Assembly: GCA_045543675.1 (NCBI GenBank) | Contig: JAZPXM010000140.1 | Location: 1 to 9,468 of the forward strand | Source: URNF01 sp045543675 | GTDB lineage: Bacteria > Bacillota > Clostridia > Oscillospirales > Acutalibacteraceae | Direction: 5' to 3' | DNA: 9,468 bases | Shown: one piece after another, positions 1-6,368 of the stretch | Layout: each line of letters starts with the position of its first letter | Position numbering within the stretch: the first letter of the stretch is position 1 | Made by a program: the position numbers and the translations under genes | Notes under the pieces: model-generated | Told to the model about the DNA's origin: nothing | The model's database searches: none | The model's input: only the letters and a program-made list of their open reading frames with translations

Positions 1-158
1 TTCTCCCAGATGGCATAGCCGTACGGACGGATCACCATACAACCCTTTACGCTGGTATATTCAATGAGCTCCGCTTTTTTAACAATATCGGTGTACCATT
101 TCGCAAAATCTTCATCCATAGAGGTGATGGCTTCCACCATTTTTTTATTATCTGCCAT
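1..158 (-). CDS. proS: Prolyl-tRNA synthetase, type 3 (N-terminal 52 residues, partial)
   Basis: This is the start of a cytoplasmic proline--tRNA ligase, which charges tRNA(Pro) with proline using ATP. Only the first 52 residues are visible; the gene runs off the left edge. The N-terminus begins MADNKKMVEAIT and continues with FAKWYTDIVKKAELIEY and RPYGYAIWE. This is the characteristic opening of the archaeal/eukaryotic-like (type 3) ProRS found in many Clostridia, as opposed to the longer bacterial type with an editing insertion. The start at 158 is chosen because AGGAAG lies 7 bases upstream. An in-frame ATG at 176 lies ahead of that Shine-Dalgarno sequence and is unlikely to be used. A strong promoter lies just upstream and leaves a leader of only about 25 bases. 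The identification rests on family recognition of a short fragment. Confidence 0.88.
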   Translation of the reverse strand, partial: MADNKKMVEAITSMDEDFAKWYTDIVKKAELIEYTSVKGCMVIRPYGYAIWE

Positions 159-191
159 AGTGAATCTTCCTTTCATAGCATATACGTTTTT

Positions 192-220
192 ATTATATAC
201 AAATATATATGTTTTTTCAA
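192..220 (-). promoter_or_regulatory. Sigma-A promoter of proS
   Basis: On the minus strand a TTGAAA -35 box (215-220) is separated by exactly 17 bases from a TATAAT -10 box (192-197). One mismatch to consensus in 12 bases with optimal spacing makes this a strong housekeeping promoter. Transcription would begin near 185, leaving a leader of about 25 bases before the proS start, too short for a T-box or other riboswitch. Confidence 0.85.
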
Positions 221-512
221 GAGATTTACCAATAAATTCCGCATACAAAATATTTTTTTGCTTGTTGCAAGTTTTTACATCCATTAAGGCAAGGCGGTTA
301 CACTCTTTGTATCATTTCTTTCGACATTTTTTGTGGAAAACCGCGTCAGAAAAAGCGAAAAACCCGCTCAACACGGGACTTTTTCACACTTTCAACAAAG
401 TTTTCAACAATTTTTCCGCGTTTTATATTATACATTTAGTATATTTTGGAATAAAACCATGCGCCGTGCCCATACTAAATCCTGCATAAAAGTACGCAAA
501 GGAGTGGCGAGA
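221..512. other. Divergent intergenic region, AT-rich, with repeated TTTTCMACA-like 9-mers
   Basis: This stretch separates proS (minus) from the small plus-strand gene at 513, and I see no convincing gene in it. It holds the 9-mer TTTTCCACA on the minus strand (332-340). On the plus strand are CTTTCAACA (389-397), TTTTCAACA (401-409) and TTTTCCGCG (412-420), 11-12 bases apart. All resemble degenerate DnaA boxes (consensus TTATCCACA). Plus-strand TATATT/TATTAT at 424-431 could be the -10 box of the downstream gene, but no good -35 box goes with it. A ribosome binding site AAAGGAG (498-504) sits at the right end. Confidence 0.4.
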
Positions 513-776
513 ATGATAAAAGGTATCAACCGACAGATGATTGAGATTTTGGACACGGGCAACCCGTATTTTGAACGCGCGTTTTTGGTAATACAAACAG
601 GTATGGACGCCGACACCGATATTTTACGACGGGAAGCGTATGATGTGTTGGCATCCGCGGACAGTTGCAGTCATTTGCGCCGTTCCCGCAGACGGTTTTT
701 GCTGTCCTACGTGTTATTGGGGTTAGGATCCGCCGCTTTAGGGGCATTGACAGCGGTTTTGTGTATGGTGTTGTAG
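513..776 (+). CDS. Small conserved-looking protein with C-terminal membrane helix, function unknown
   Basis: This encodes an 87-residue protein. The start at 513 is preceded by AAAGGAG at good spacing; the open frame continues upstream to 333 but without a ribosome binding site. The N-terminal half begins MIKGINRQMIEILDTGNPYFERAFLVI. It resembles a family of small clostridial proteins in which an Ile-Glu-Ile, Asp-Thr, Tyr-Phe-(D/E)-Arg-Ala-Phe pattern recurs (recollection, not a search). Around residues 55-65 is a basic cluster (RRSRRRF), followed by one hydrophobic segment of about 22 residues to the C-terminus. This predicts a single tail-anchored helix with the N-terminal part in the cytoplasm. 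It is monocistronic, divergent from proS, and ends at a strong terminator. I cannot assign a function. Confidence 0.7.
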   Translation: MIKGINRQMIEILDTGNPYFERAFLVIQTGMDADTDILRREAYDVLASADSCSHLRRSRRRFLLSYVLLGLGSAALGALTAVLCMVL

Positions 777-804
777 AAACGGCGCCCGCAATGCATATCA
801 AAAC

Positions 805-824
805 GGCAGGACCAAGGCCCTGCC
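805..824. repeat. Small GC-rich hairpin, possible dispersed intergenic repeat
   Basis: GGCAGG (805-810) and CCTGCC (819-824) form a 6-bp stem around an 8-base loop, just after the small gene and before the terminator hairpin. It resembles short palindromic REP-like units that I recall being scattered between genes in Oscillospirales genomes. Only one copy is in the window, so dispersion cannot be shown here. Confidence 0.3.
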
Positions 825-830
825 CTACGA

Positions 831-872
831 TGTATAAAAAAAGAACGTGCAAGCACGTTCTTTTTTTATACA
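831..872. terminator. Bidirectional intrinsic terminator, perfect 20-bp inverted repeat
   Basis: Bases 831-850 are the exact reverse complement of 853-872, with only AA between them. The core GAACGTGC/GCACGTTC is flanked by A7 on the left and T7 on the right, so each strand has a GC-containing hairpin followed by a U-tract. It sits between convergent genes, the small plus-strand gene and the minus-strand hydrolase, and should stop transcription from both. The hydrolase TAA stop (866-868) lies inside the right arm. Confidence 0.92.
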
Positions 873-1816
873 CTCTCCAAAAACCGTTTTACCGTTTCGC
901 GGTAGAGCGGTTCGTCCTGCAGGAAACTTAACCCGTGCTCCGCATCGGGCACGATCAACAATTCCTTGCGGGATGCACACGCGGCGTACGCCTTTTCGGT
1001 ATGGGACACGGGTACAAAACTGTCCTTATCCCCGTGCGCAAACAAAATCGGGATTTTACACCGTTTCAGTTCGTCCACCGTCGAAAACGCCGAAAACATA
1101 AACCCTGCACGATGCACGCAGATCCTTTCCGCTATCGGTAACAGCGGAAATGCGGGCATATGGAAACGGGTGCGCAATACGTGGCGGTATTCTTCAATCG
1201 GGGACACAAATCCGCAGTCTGCCACCACCCCTTTTACCTGCTTAGGGATATCGGGTAGGCACGCAGCGAGCAATATAGTGGTCGCGCCCATCGAAATACC
1301 CGCCAGCACGATGCTATGCTGTTCACCGAAGCGAGAAACGAGATATTTACACCAATCCCGCACATCATACCGTTCCTTTGCACCAAAACAGATATATTCT
1401 CCTTGCGATTTACCGTGGGCGCGTTGGTGAATGACCAGCACGTTTGCGCCGTCCTGCATATACATACCCATTGCGCCGCCGAAATCGTGGTTAGGGGAAC
1501 TTTGGTAACCATGAGCCATCACCACCGTGCGGTTGGGATTACTGCCGCAAAACAGTTGTCCGTACAGTTTTAACCCGTCGTACGACTGTATATATACTTC
1601 TTCAAACGGTCCTTCCCGCAACAGGCGCATACCGTCGCTGACCATCTGCACTTTATCGGCATATCTGCCGCTTTGCAGACCGTCCAACAGGTTCTTTTCC
1701 ATATCCGCCGCCACGTTGGCGCGGCGGAACATCATTTTAAACATTTTGAGCGCCACAAGGTAGCACACCACACACAGCAATGCCACAACACCCAAAACGA
1801 TCAGCGCAATTTTCAT
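866..1816 (-). CDS. Membrane-anchored alpha/beta hydrolase (serine hydrolase)
   Basis: A 316-residue protein of the alpha/beta hydrolase fold, similar in layout to clostridial/bacillar YqkD- and Bem46-like hydrolases. Residues 3-24 form a hydrophobic N-terminal helix (a signal anchor), with a basic patch around 25-32. The catalytic domain follows. His-Gly at 102-103 is in the oxyanion-hole region (VVMAHGYQS). The nucleophile elbow GISMG puts Ser at 175. HGDKDSFVP supplies the acid, probably Asp265, and PDAEHGLSF supplies His294. All triad residues are present, so it should be active, but the substrate cannot be told; an ester or amide of a lipid or peptide is possible. It is translationally coupled to uvrC through an ATGA overlap with AGGAGAG upstream, and it ends in the terminator. 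Its link to DNA repair is probably only shared transcription. Confidence 0.88.
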   Translation of the reverse strand: MKIALIVLGVVALLCVVCYLVALKMFKMMFRRANVAADMEKNLLDGLQSGRYADKVQMVSDGMRLLREGPFEEVYIQSYDGLKLYGQLFCGSNPNRTVVMAHGYQSSPNHDFGGAMGMYMQDGANVLVIHQRAHGKSQGEYICFGAKERYDVRDWCKYLVSRFGEQHSIVLAGISMGATTILLAACLPDIPKQVKGVVADCGFVSPIEEYRHVLRTRFHMPAFPLLPIAERICVHRAGFMFSAFSTVDELKRCKIPILFAHGDKDSFVPVSHTEKAYAACASRKELLIVPDAEHGLSFLQDEPLYRETVKRFLESV

Positions 1817-1830
1817 TCCGTTTCTCTCCT
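1813..1830 (-). promoter_or_regulatory. Stop/start overlap (ATGA) and ribosome binding site coupling the hydrolase to uvrC
   Basis: On the minus strand the hydrolase ATG (1816-1814) overlaps the uvrC TGA stop (1815-1813) as ATGA. AGGAGAG (1824-1830), inside the last uvrC codons, lies 7 bases before the ATG. Ribosomes finishing uvrC can reinitiate directly. Confidence 0.85.
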
Positions 1831-3648
1831 AAAAAATGCATACACCGCATCTGCCGCAGGTACGGTCATCCCTTTTACCAGCAACAGTTCTTCTTTAGTC
1901 GCCAAAGATACCGCTTTTACCGACCCGAATTGGCGCAAAAGGGCCTTCGCCCGCTCGGCACCGATGCCGGGTATCTGCAAAAGGGTGGTAGACACCGTTT
2001 GTTTGCCCCGTTTTTGGCGGTGATAGGCAATGGCAAAGCGGTGCACTTCTTCGCCGATAGCGGAAATCAGCGTAAACACCGTCCGTTTCGCGGCAATTTC
2101 AATTTCGCCGCCGTCGGCAGACACCGCACGGGTGCGGTGCTTATCGTCTTTGACGATACCAAACACGGGAATATCCAAGTGGTAACTGTCCACCAGCGGT
2201 TTTACCGCCGCTACGTGCGTTTCGCCGCCGTCCAGCAATATCAAGTCGGGTTTTCTGCCAAACCCGTCGGCAGTTTCGCTGTTTACGTATTCATCTAACC
2301 GTCTGCCCACCACTTCCCGCATAGCGGCGTAATCATCCCCCGCCGCGGCGTGTTTTACGGTGAAACGGCGATACGCCGATTTAAACGGTTTACCGTTTTT
2401 GAATACGACCATACCGGCTACGGGGGTATCCCCTGCGGTGTGAGAAATGTCGTAACATTCGATATATTGCGGTGCCGACTGTAATCCCAACAGTGTTTTC
2501 AATTCTTCCAACGCGGCGTTTTCTCTGCCGGTCATACCTACCCGATGCGCAATGCGTTCGGCAGCATTGCCGCGGCACATTTCGGCAAGCCTTGCCTGCT
2601 CACCGATCTGCGGACGCACAATGTGCACCCGTTTACCGCGCTTGCGTGTCAGCCATTCTTCCAGCAGGGCAACGTCTTCCACGTCCCCGTCCACCGTCAC
2701 CTGCGCAGGTACGCGGTCACGCATCGAATAATACCGCCGCAAAAATTCGCTTCTCGCTGAAGCCGCATTTTCCTGTTCTTCCAGTAAAAACGATTCTTCT
2801 TCCCGCAACGCACCGTCTAAAAAGCGGAACACTTCAAAGCAACTTTTACCGCTGCCCGTCGCAAGCGCGATAACGTCCTGCTCGGGGATGGACGACATCA
2901 CCACTTTTTGTTTATCCGTCAACCGCTTGATTGCGGCGATACGGTCGCGCAGTCTCGCCGCTTTTTCAAACTCTAAATTTTCCGCCGCCTGCTCCATACG
3001 ACGTTTCATATCCGCCATCAACGCGCCGCTGCCGTGGGTCAGAAACGCCGACGCTTCCGCGACCCGCTCGGCGTAATCGGCGGCGCGCACCTTGCCTGTA
3101 CACGGCGCACAACACAAGCCGATATGCGCATTTAAACACGGGCGCACGGTGGCGACCCCTTCTTTTAAGGGGTGGTTGCAGGTAGCCAGTTTAAAAATAG
3201 CCCCCACTTCTTTGAGCGCCTGCCGCAAATCGTACGAACGCATATACGGACCGATATAGGTAGCACCGTCGTCTGCCTTTTGCTTCGCTTCGATAAGCCG
3301 TGAAAACGGCGGCGGCGTAATTTTTAAATACCGATACCCTTTATCGTCCTTTAACAGAATATTGTATTTGGGCTTATGCTGTTTTATGAGTGAACATTCC
3401 AACACTAACGCCTCAAATTCACTACCCACCACAATGTATTCAAACGTCTCCACCTGCGACACCATACGGCGCACCTTGGGAGAATGGTTGGTATCCGCGC
3501 CGAAATACTGGCTGACGCGGTTTTTCAGCGCTTTGGCTTTGCCGATATAGATAATATCCCCGTCGGCATTTTTCATAATATACACGCCCGGCTCTAACGG
3601 CAGGCGCATGGCTTTTTCTCTCAAACGGGAAAGTCGTGTATCTCGCAT
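1813..3648 (-). CDS. uvrC: UvrABC system protein C, excision endonuclease
   Basis: UvrC makes both incisions, 3' and 5' of a DNA lesion held by UvrB, in nucleotide excision repair. The protein has 611 residues, a normal length. The start at 3648 (MRDTRLSRLREK) is chosen because AGGAGGT lies 6 bases upstream; an in-frame ATG at 3699 would overlap comM. In order: a GIY-YIG nuclease domain (about 18-98, with GVYIM and IIYIGKAKALKNRV); cysteines 157, 171, 179 and 183 at the spacing of the known 4Fe-4S ligands; a UVR UvrB-binding helix pair (about 208-243); an RNase H-like nuclease domain with YDISH (Asp400), LLDGG (Asp473) and KDDKH (His504); and a C-terminal helix-hairpin-helix region (about 557-608, IPGIGAERAKALL). 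All key residues are present, so it looks intact. It lies downstream of a comM fragment and a hairpin. Confidence 0.97.
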   Translation of the reverse strand: MRDTRLSRLREKAMRLPLEPGVYIMKNADGDIIYIGKAKALKNRVSQYFGADTNHSPKVRRMVSQVETFEYIVVGSEFEALVLECSLIKQHKPKYNILLKDDKGYRYLKITPPPFSRLIEAKQKADDGATYIGPYMRSYDLRQALKEVGAIFKLATCNHPLKEGVATVRPCLNAHIGLCCAPCTGKVRAADYAERVAEASAFLTHGSGALMADMKRRMEQAAENLEFEKAARLRDRIAAIKRLTDKQKVVMSSIPEQDVIALATGSGKSCFEVFRFLDGALREEESFLLEEQENAASARSEFLRRYYSMRDRVPAQVTVDGDVEDVALLEEWLTRKRGKRVHIVRPQIGEQARLAEMCRGNAAERIAHRVGMTGRENAALEELKTLLGLQSAPQYIECYDISHTAGDTPVAGMVVFKNGKPFKSAYRRFTVKHAAAGDDYAAMREVVGRRLDEYVNSETADGFGRKPDLILLDGGETHVAAVKPLVDSYHLDIPVFGIVKDDKHRTRAVSADGGEIEIAAKRTVFTLISAIGEEVHRFAIAYHRQKRGKQTVSTTLLQIPGIGAERAKALLRQFGSVKAVSLATKEELLLVKGMTVPAADAVYAFFRRETE

Positions 3649-3654
3649 ACGGAC

Positions 3655-3660
3655 ACCTCC
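3655..3660 (-). promoter_or_regulatory. uvrC ribosome binding site
   Basis: On the minus strand GGAGGT lies 6 bases before the ATG at 3648, a perfect match to the anti-Shine-Dalgarno core. It decides the uvrC start against the longer in-frame start at 3699. Confidence 0.85.
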
Positions 3661-3669
3661 TTTTTTGAT

Positions 3670-3698
3670 AAAAATGGCAGACCTTATCTGGTCTGCCA
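3670..3698 (-). terminator. Intrinsic terminator or attenuator between comM and uvrC, with the comM stop codon in its loop
   Basis: On the minus strand TGGCAGACC (3698-3690) pairs with GGTCTGCCA (3683-3675) across the six-base loop AGATAA, followed by five Us (3674-3670). The stem has 9 perfect pairs. The comM TAA stop (3686-3684) is in the loop and the left arm encodes its last residues (Trp-Gln-Thr). A ribosome ending translation there would cover the hairpin, so read-through into uvrC may depend on translation of comM (inference). Confidence 0.65.
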
Positions 3699-4574
3699 AT
3701 ATTTTCTGTCAAGCGAACGGTACTGTATCGCTTCCGCAATATGCGCGGTGTCGATCACTTCGCTACCGCCAAGGTCTGCCACCGTTCGCGCCACTTTCAG
3801 TAAACGGTCATACGCACGGGCGGACAGGCCCAACCGTTCAAACGCACCTTTTAACATATTGCGCGCCGCATCGGTCAGCGGACACAGTTCTTTTAACCGT
3901 GCTGTCGGTATCATCGCATTCGCGACAATGCCGCTGTCCCCAAACCGCGCTTTTTGCAGTTCGCGGGCGGCATTTACACGCTTCTTGATTTGGGCAGAAC
4001 TTTCCGCTTTTTCGGTAGCCGCCAAATGCTCAAATTCCACGGGCGGCACCTCGATATGTAGATCGATTCTATCGAGAAGCGGACCTGAAATTTTATTGAT
4101 ATACCGACTTGCCGCCTGCGCGGAGCAGGTGCAAGGGCGGGTGGGATGCCCGAAATAGCCGCAAGGACACGGGTTCATCGCCGCCACCAGCATAAATTCG
4201 CTCGGGTAGGTCAAGGACGCGCTGACACGGGAAATGGTCACCACGCCGTCTTCTAACGGTTGGCGCAAACATTCCATCGTCTGGCGGGAAAATTCGGGTA
4301 ATTCGTCTAAAAACAGCACCCCGCCGTGCGCCAAAGAGATCTCACCGGGGCGCGGTATGATGCCGCCGCCCGCAAGACCTTGCGGTGAAATGTTATGGTG
4401 CGGCGAACGAAACGGGCGTTCTTTCATAAGACCGCCGCCTGTCAGCGTCCCCGCCACCGAATGAATTTTGGTGATTGCCAGCGATTCCGCCAAGGTCACG
4501 TCGGGCAAAATGGTCGGCAAGCGCTTTGCAAGCATACTTTTTCCCGAGCCGGGTGGGCCGATCAGCAATATGAT
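3684..4574 (-). pseudogene. comM: ComM/YifB-family Mg chelatase-like AAA+ ATPase, 5' third lost at an insertion junction
   Basis: ComM/YifB proteins are about 500-510 residues: an N-terminal Lon/ChlI-like domain, an AAA+ ATPase domain and a Mg-chelatase C-terminal domain. In Gram-negative bacteria ComM is a helicase for branch migration in natural transformation. Here only about 295 residues remain. Homology begins immediately before Walker A (ILLIGPPGSGKSMLAKRLP). It continues through GVLFLDELPEF (Walker B), the cysteine-rich NPCPCGYFGHP and CTCS block and LLDRIDLHIEVP, to a normal C-terminus (QYRSLDRKYWQT). About 200 N-terminal residues are absent; upstream the frame reads unrelated codons back to a TTG at 4610 and an ATG at 4583. 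The body has no frameshift, so the loss looks recent. The missing part should lie at the far end of the inserted element. A truncated ATPase could still be made from the TTG (AAAGGTGG precedes it) or the ATG. Confidence 0.85.
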
Positions 4575-4600
4575 AGGATACATAGTCACGGTTATATATT
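4561..4600. other. Element/chromosome junction (probable att site) inside comM
   Basis: At about 4571-4574 the conserved comM coding sequence, with minus-strand codons for Ile-Leu-Leu-Ile-Gly-Pro-Pro, changes to AT-rich sequence that does not encode the usual Gly-His-Asn preceding it in this family. The host gene therefore breaks just upstream of Walker A. The exact crossover and any short duplicated core cannot be fixed without the other end. Confidence 0.65.
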
Positions 4601-4621
4601 TTACCACCAATATCCCACCTT

Positions 4622-5287
4622 TTAGAGTTTGGTCACCTGTTTATATAACTGCTTGATGTGATGGGCGGTATAGAGCATATAATCACCGCACATTTTACAA
4701 TCGGTTTTATCCAATTCCACATACAACACATCCGTAGGTTTATGCCGGAATTGTTTTTTGAATTTATACCACAATGACCGTTTACTGTTTAATAGCAAAC
4801 CTACATTGTGCCATTTACCTTTGTGCATTATCTGTACGTCAATTTTTTCCTCATAATCTTTTTTGAATGAGTATCGGACCGCATCAAAGCAGTTGCTTTC
4901 ATTCGCCAAAATATAAAAGTGCAAATCTCGTAACAGTGAGGGATAGGTTCGCAGAACCCTTGCGGTTATGCTTTCAACACTGCACAAAGCGGTAGTATTT
5001 TCATAAGCAACATTGACCTTGCCATCCGCAACAAAAGAAAAATACGGTTGTTTGAAATACTCCTTTAATAAATCATCTGGTGATGGAACATTGTCAGTAT
5101 CATACAATATACTGTAAAACACCAAAGCGATAGGCGGTAACAACAGATTTTCAACCTGTTCATCCACAACCCTTTTTTCGCCTTTATAGGGATAGTTTTT
5201 GACACTGTTCTCAATCTGGGATGATGTTAAATGCAATTCCTTTGTTTGCCGGATGTGGTCATTGTACATTTCAACATTCAGTATCAT
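4622..5287 (-). CDS. Unrecognised third protein of the HpaII-type restriction-modification operon
   Basis: A 221-residue protein if started at 5287, which follows the endonuclease stop by 13 bases and has GGATGT six bases upstream. In-frame alternatives are ATG at 5347 and GTG at 5362, both overlapping the endonuclease gene without a good ribosome binding site. I do not recognise the family. It has no signal peptide or clear membrane helix. The most family-like blocks are RTYPSLLRDLHFY (about 113-125), KIDVQIMHKGKWHNVGL (about 148-164), the basic KKQFRH (about 177-182) and DCKMCGDYMLYT (about 196-207) with two cysteines. The mix of buried strands with Asp, Lys, Arg and His would suit a nuclease or DNA-binding fold, but no catalytic motif is certain. 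It is not a Vsr mismatch endonuclease, the usual companion of cytosine methylases. Position predicts a role tied to restriction-modification. It ends about 50 bases from the element junction. Confidence 0.7.
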   Translation of the reverse strand: MILNVEMYNDHIRQTKELHLTSSQIENSVKNYPYKGEKRVVDEQVENLLLPPIALVFYSILYDTDNVPSPDDLLKEYFKQPYFSFVADGKVNVAYENTTALCSVESITARVLRTYPSLLRDLHFYILANESNCFDAVRYSFKKDYEEKIDVQIMHKGKWHNVGLLLNSKRSLWYKFKKQFRHKPTDVLYVELDKTDCKMCGDYMLYTAHHIKQLYKQVTKL

Positions 5288-5300
5288 TCGCACACATCCA

Positions 5301-6368
5301 TTATCTAAATCTAACCTGCAGACAGAGTTTGATTTTATATTCGCCATCCTCTTTGTAAACACTCATATAGTGGAATTTGCTTGTACTGGGTTTATCAAAA
5401 TAGGTGTAATCAAGAAGATAGTTTTCAAACTCGGTACGGTTGTACAGGTGATAACAGACAACAGAACCATCGTTTTTAACGGTGATATATCCACCATTTG
5501 CATCCTCATTACCTAACCAGTCAGTACGTTCTGGTGTTAAACCCAAAGCCCAAGCACAGAGTAATTTTTTATATTTGTACGTGTACATTTCAAGGTTAGA
5601 AAAACCGAGAGGATTCAACTCTTTCATTTTGTCAATGAGTTGAGCAGAACTCTTGATACTGTACCTGTAACTATACAAAAGCATATAGTTTACAAAGGTT
5701 GGCATTATGGTATCAATGAATTGCAGGTTCTCTGTAAACTGAGCTGAAATAGAATTGTCCTGTAATTCAAAGGTACAACCGTTATCCAGTAAATACTGGA
5801 TTCGGTCAATGATTTTGGTTCTGGTTTCAATACCATTCACCGCATCCATCAGCTCATCGTTGCAACCTTTAAGGGTATATGTAAAATTGGTGTTTGTACC
5901 TGCATTGATGAGGGTAGGATTCGCACCAAGATATGACTTGATGCTAAACCCACAAATCGGTTGAATACCGGTGTTAATATCGTGTAATTGCACCGTGATG
6001 TCTTGCTTTTTGTTGGATGCTGCTTTGACCTTGTTGCAGTAGATACTGTCAAAGAAATCATCAACAGATGGTATTTCAAATGCTCGGCTACCTTGCGGAA
6101 TCTTGTCAAACAATTCCGCAACAACCTGCTCAAAATGTATTTTCGGAACCTCTTTGAGCAATTCATCGCCCTTATAGATGCGAACCAAATTACCAGTTTT
6201 ATAGTCAATGGGTTCGCCCTCGGTTTCCTCACGAATGATTTTAAGCACAGGAAAATATATCTCATCAATTTTGTTTAGGTCTTTGTCAGCAGAGTACAGA
6301 ATACCAGAACTCAACAAATAAGCAAAAGTATATATCTCACTCCATTCGCCTTTGTTATACTTTCGCAT
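5301..6368 (-). CDS. HpaII-family type II restriction endonuclease
   Basis: A 355-residue protein that cleaves double-stranded DNA unless its site is methylated. The N-terminus NKGEWSEIYTFAYLLSSG and the following LYSADKDLNKI match the opening I know from R.HpaII-like enzymes, which are about 358 residues. The likely active site is around Asp123 (KKQDITVQL) and GFSIKSYLG (Lys144), a variant PD-(D/E)xK arrangement. It is followed by PTLINAGTNTNFTY, typical of this group. The start at 6368 overlaps the methyltransferase stop by 14 bases and has AAAGGTGG upstream; a TTG at 6374 is less likely. The partner methylase is M.HpaII-like, so the recognition site is probably CCGG (inference). Expression after the methylase in one operon would let the host be methylated first. 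Confidence 0.87.
   Translation of the reverse strand: MRKYNKGEWSEIYTFAYLLSSGILYSADKDLNKIDEIYFPVLKIIREETEGEPIDYKTGNLVRIYKGDELLKEVPKIHFEQVVAELFDKIPQGSRAFEIPSVDDFFDSIYCNKVKAASNKKQDITVQLHDINTGIQPICGFSIKSYLGANPTLINAGTNTNFTYTLKGCNDELMDAVNGIETRTKIIDRIQYLLDNGCTFELQDNSISAQFTENLQFIDTIMPTFVNYMLLYSYRYSIKSSAQLIDKMKELNPLGFSNLEMYTYKYKKLLCAWALGLTPERTDWLGNEDANGGYITVKNDGSVVCYHLYNRTEFENYLLDYTYFDKPSTSKFHYMSVYKEDGEYKIKLCLQVRFR

Noticed and set aside
159..330. Possible T-box or other riboswitch upstream of proS
   Set aside because: The near-consensus promoter at 192-220 leaves only about 25 bases of leader, too short for a T-box, and no T-box core motif was seen.
361..385. Weak CCCG...CGGG inverted repeat followed by Ts on the minus strand
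   Set aside because: The stem is only 4-5 bp and no minus-strand gene lies just to its right, so a terminator role is not supported.
1780..2298. Plus-strand open frame of 172 codons opposite uvrC and the hydrolase
   Set aside because: It is a shadow of the well-supported uvrC frame; its composition is arginine- and phenylalanine-rich, typical of antisense translation.
4622..5287. Third R-M gene as a Vsr mismatch-repair endonuclease
   Set aside because: The Vsr signature blocks (an early Asp-Glu/Arg motif and FVDGCFWH-like sequence) are absent, and the protein is longer than Vsr.
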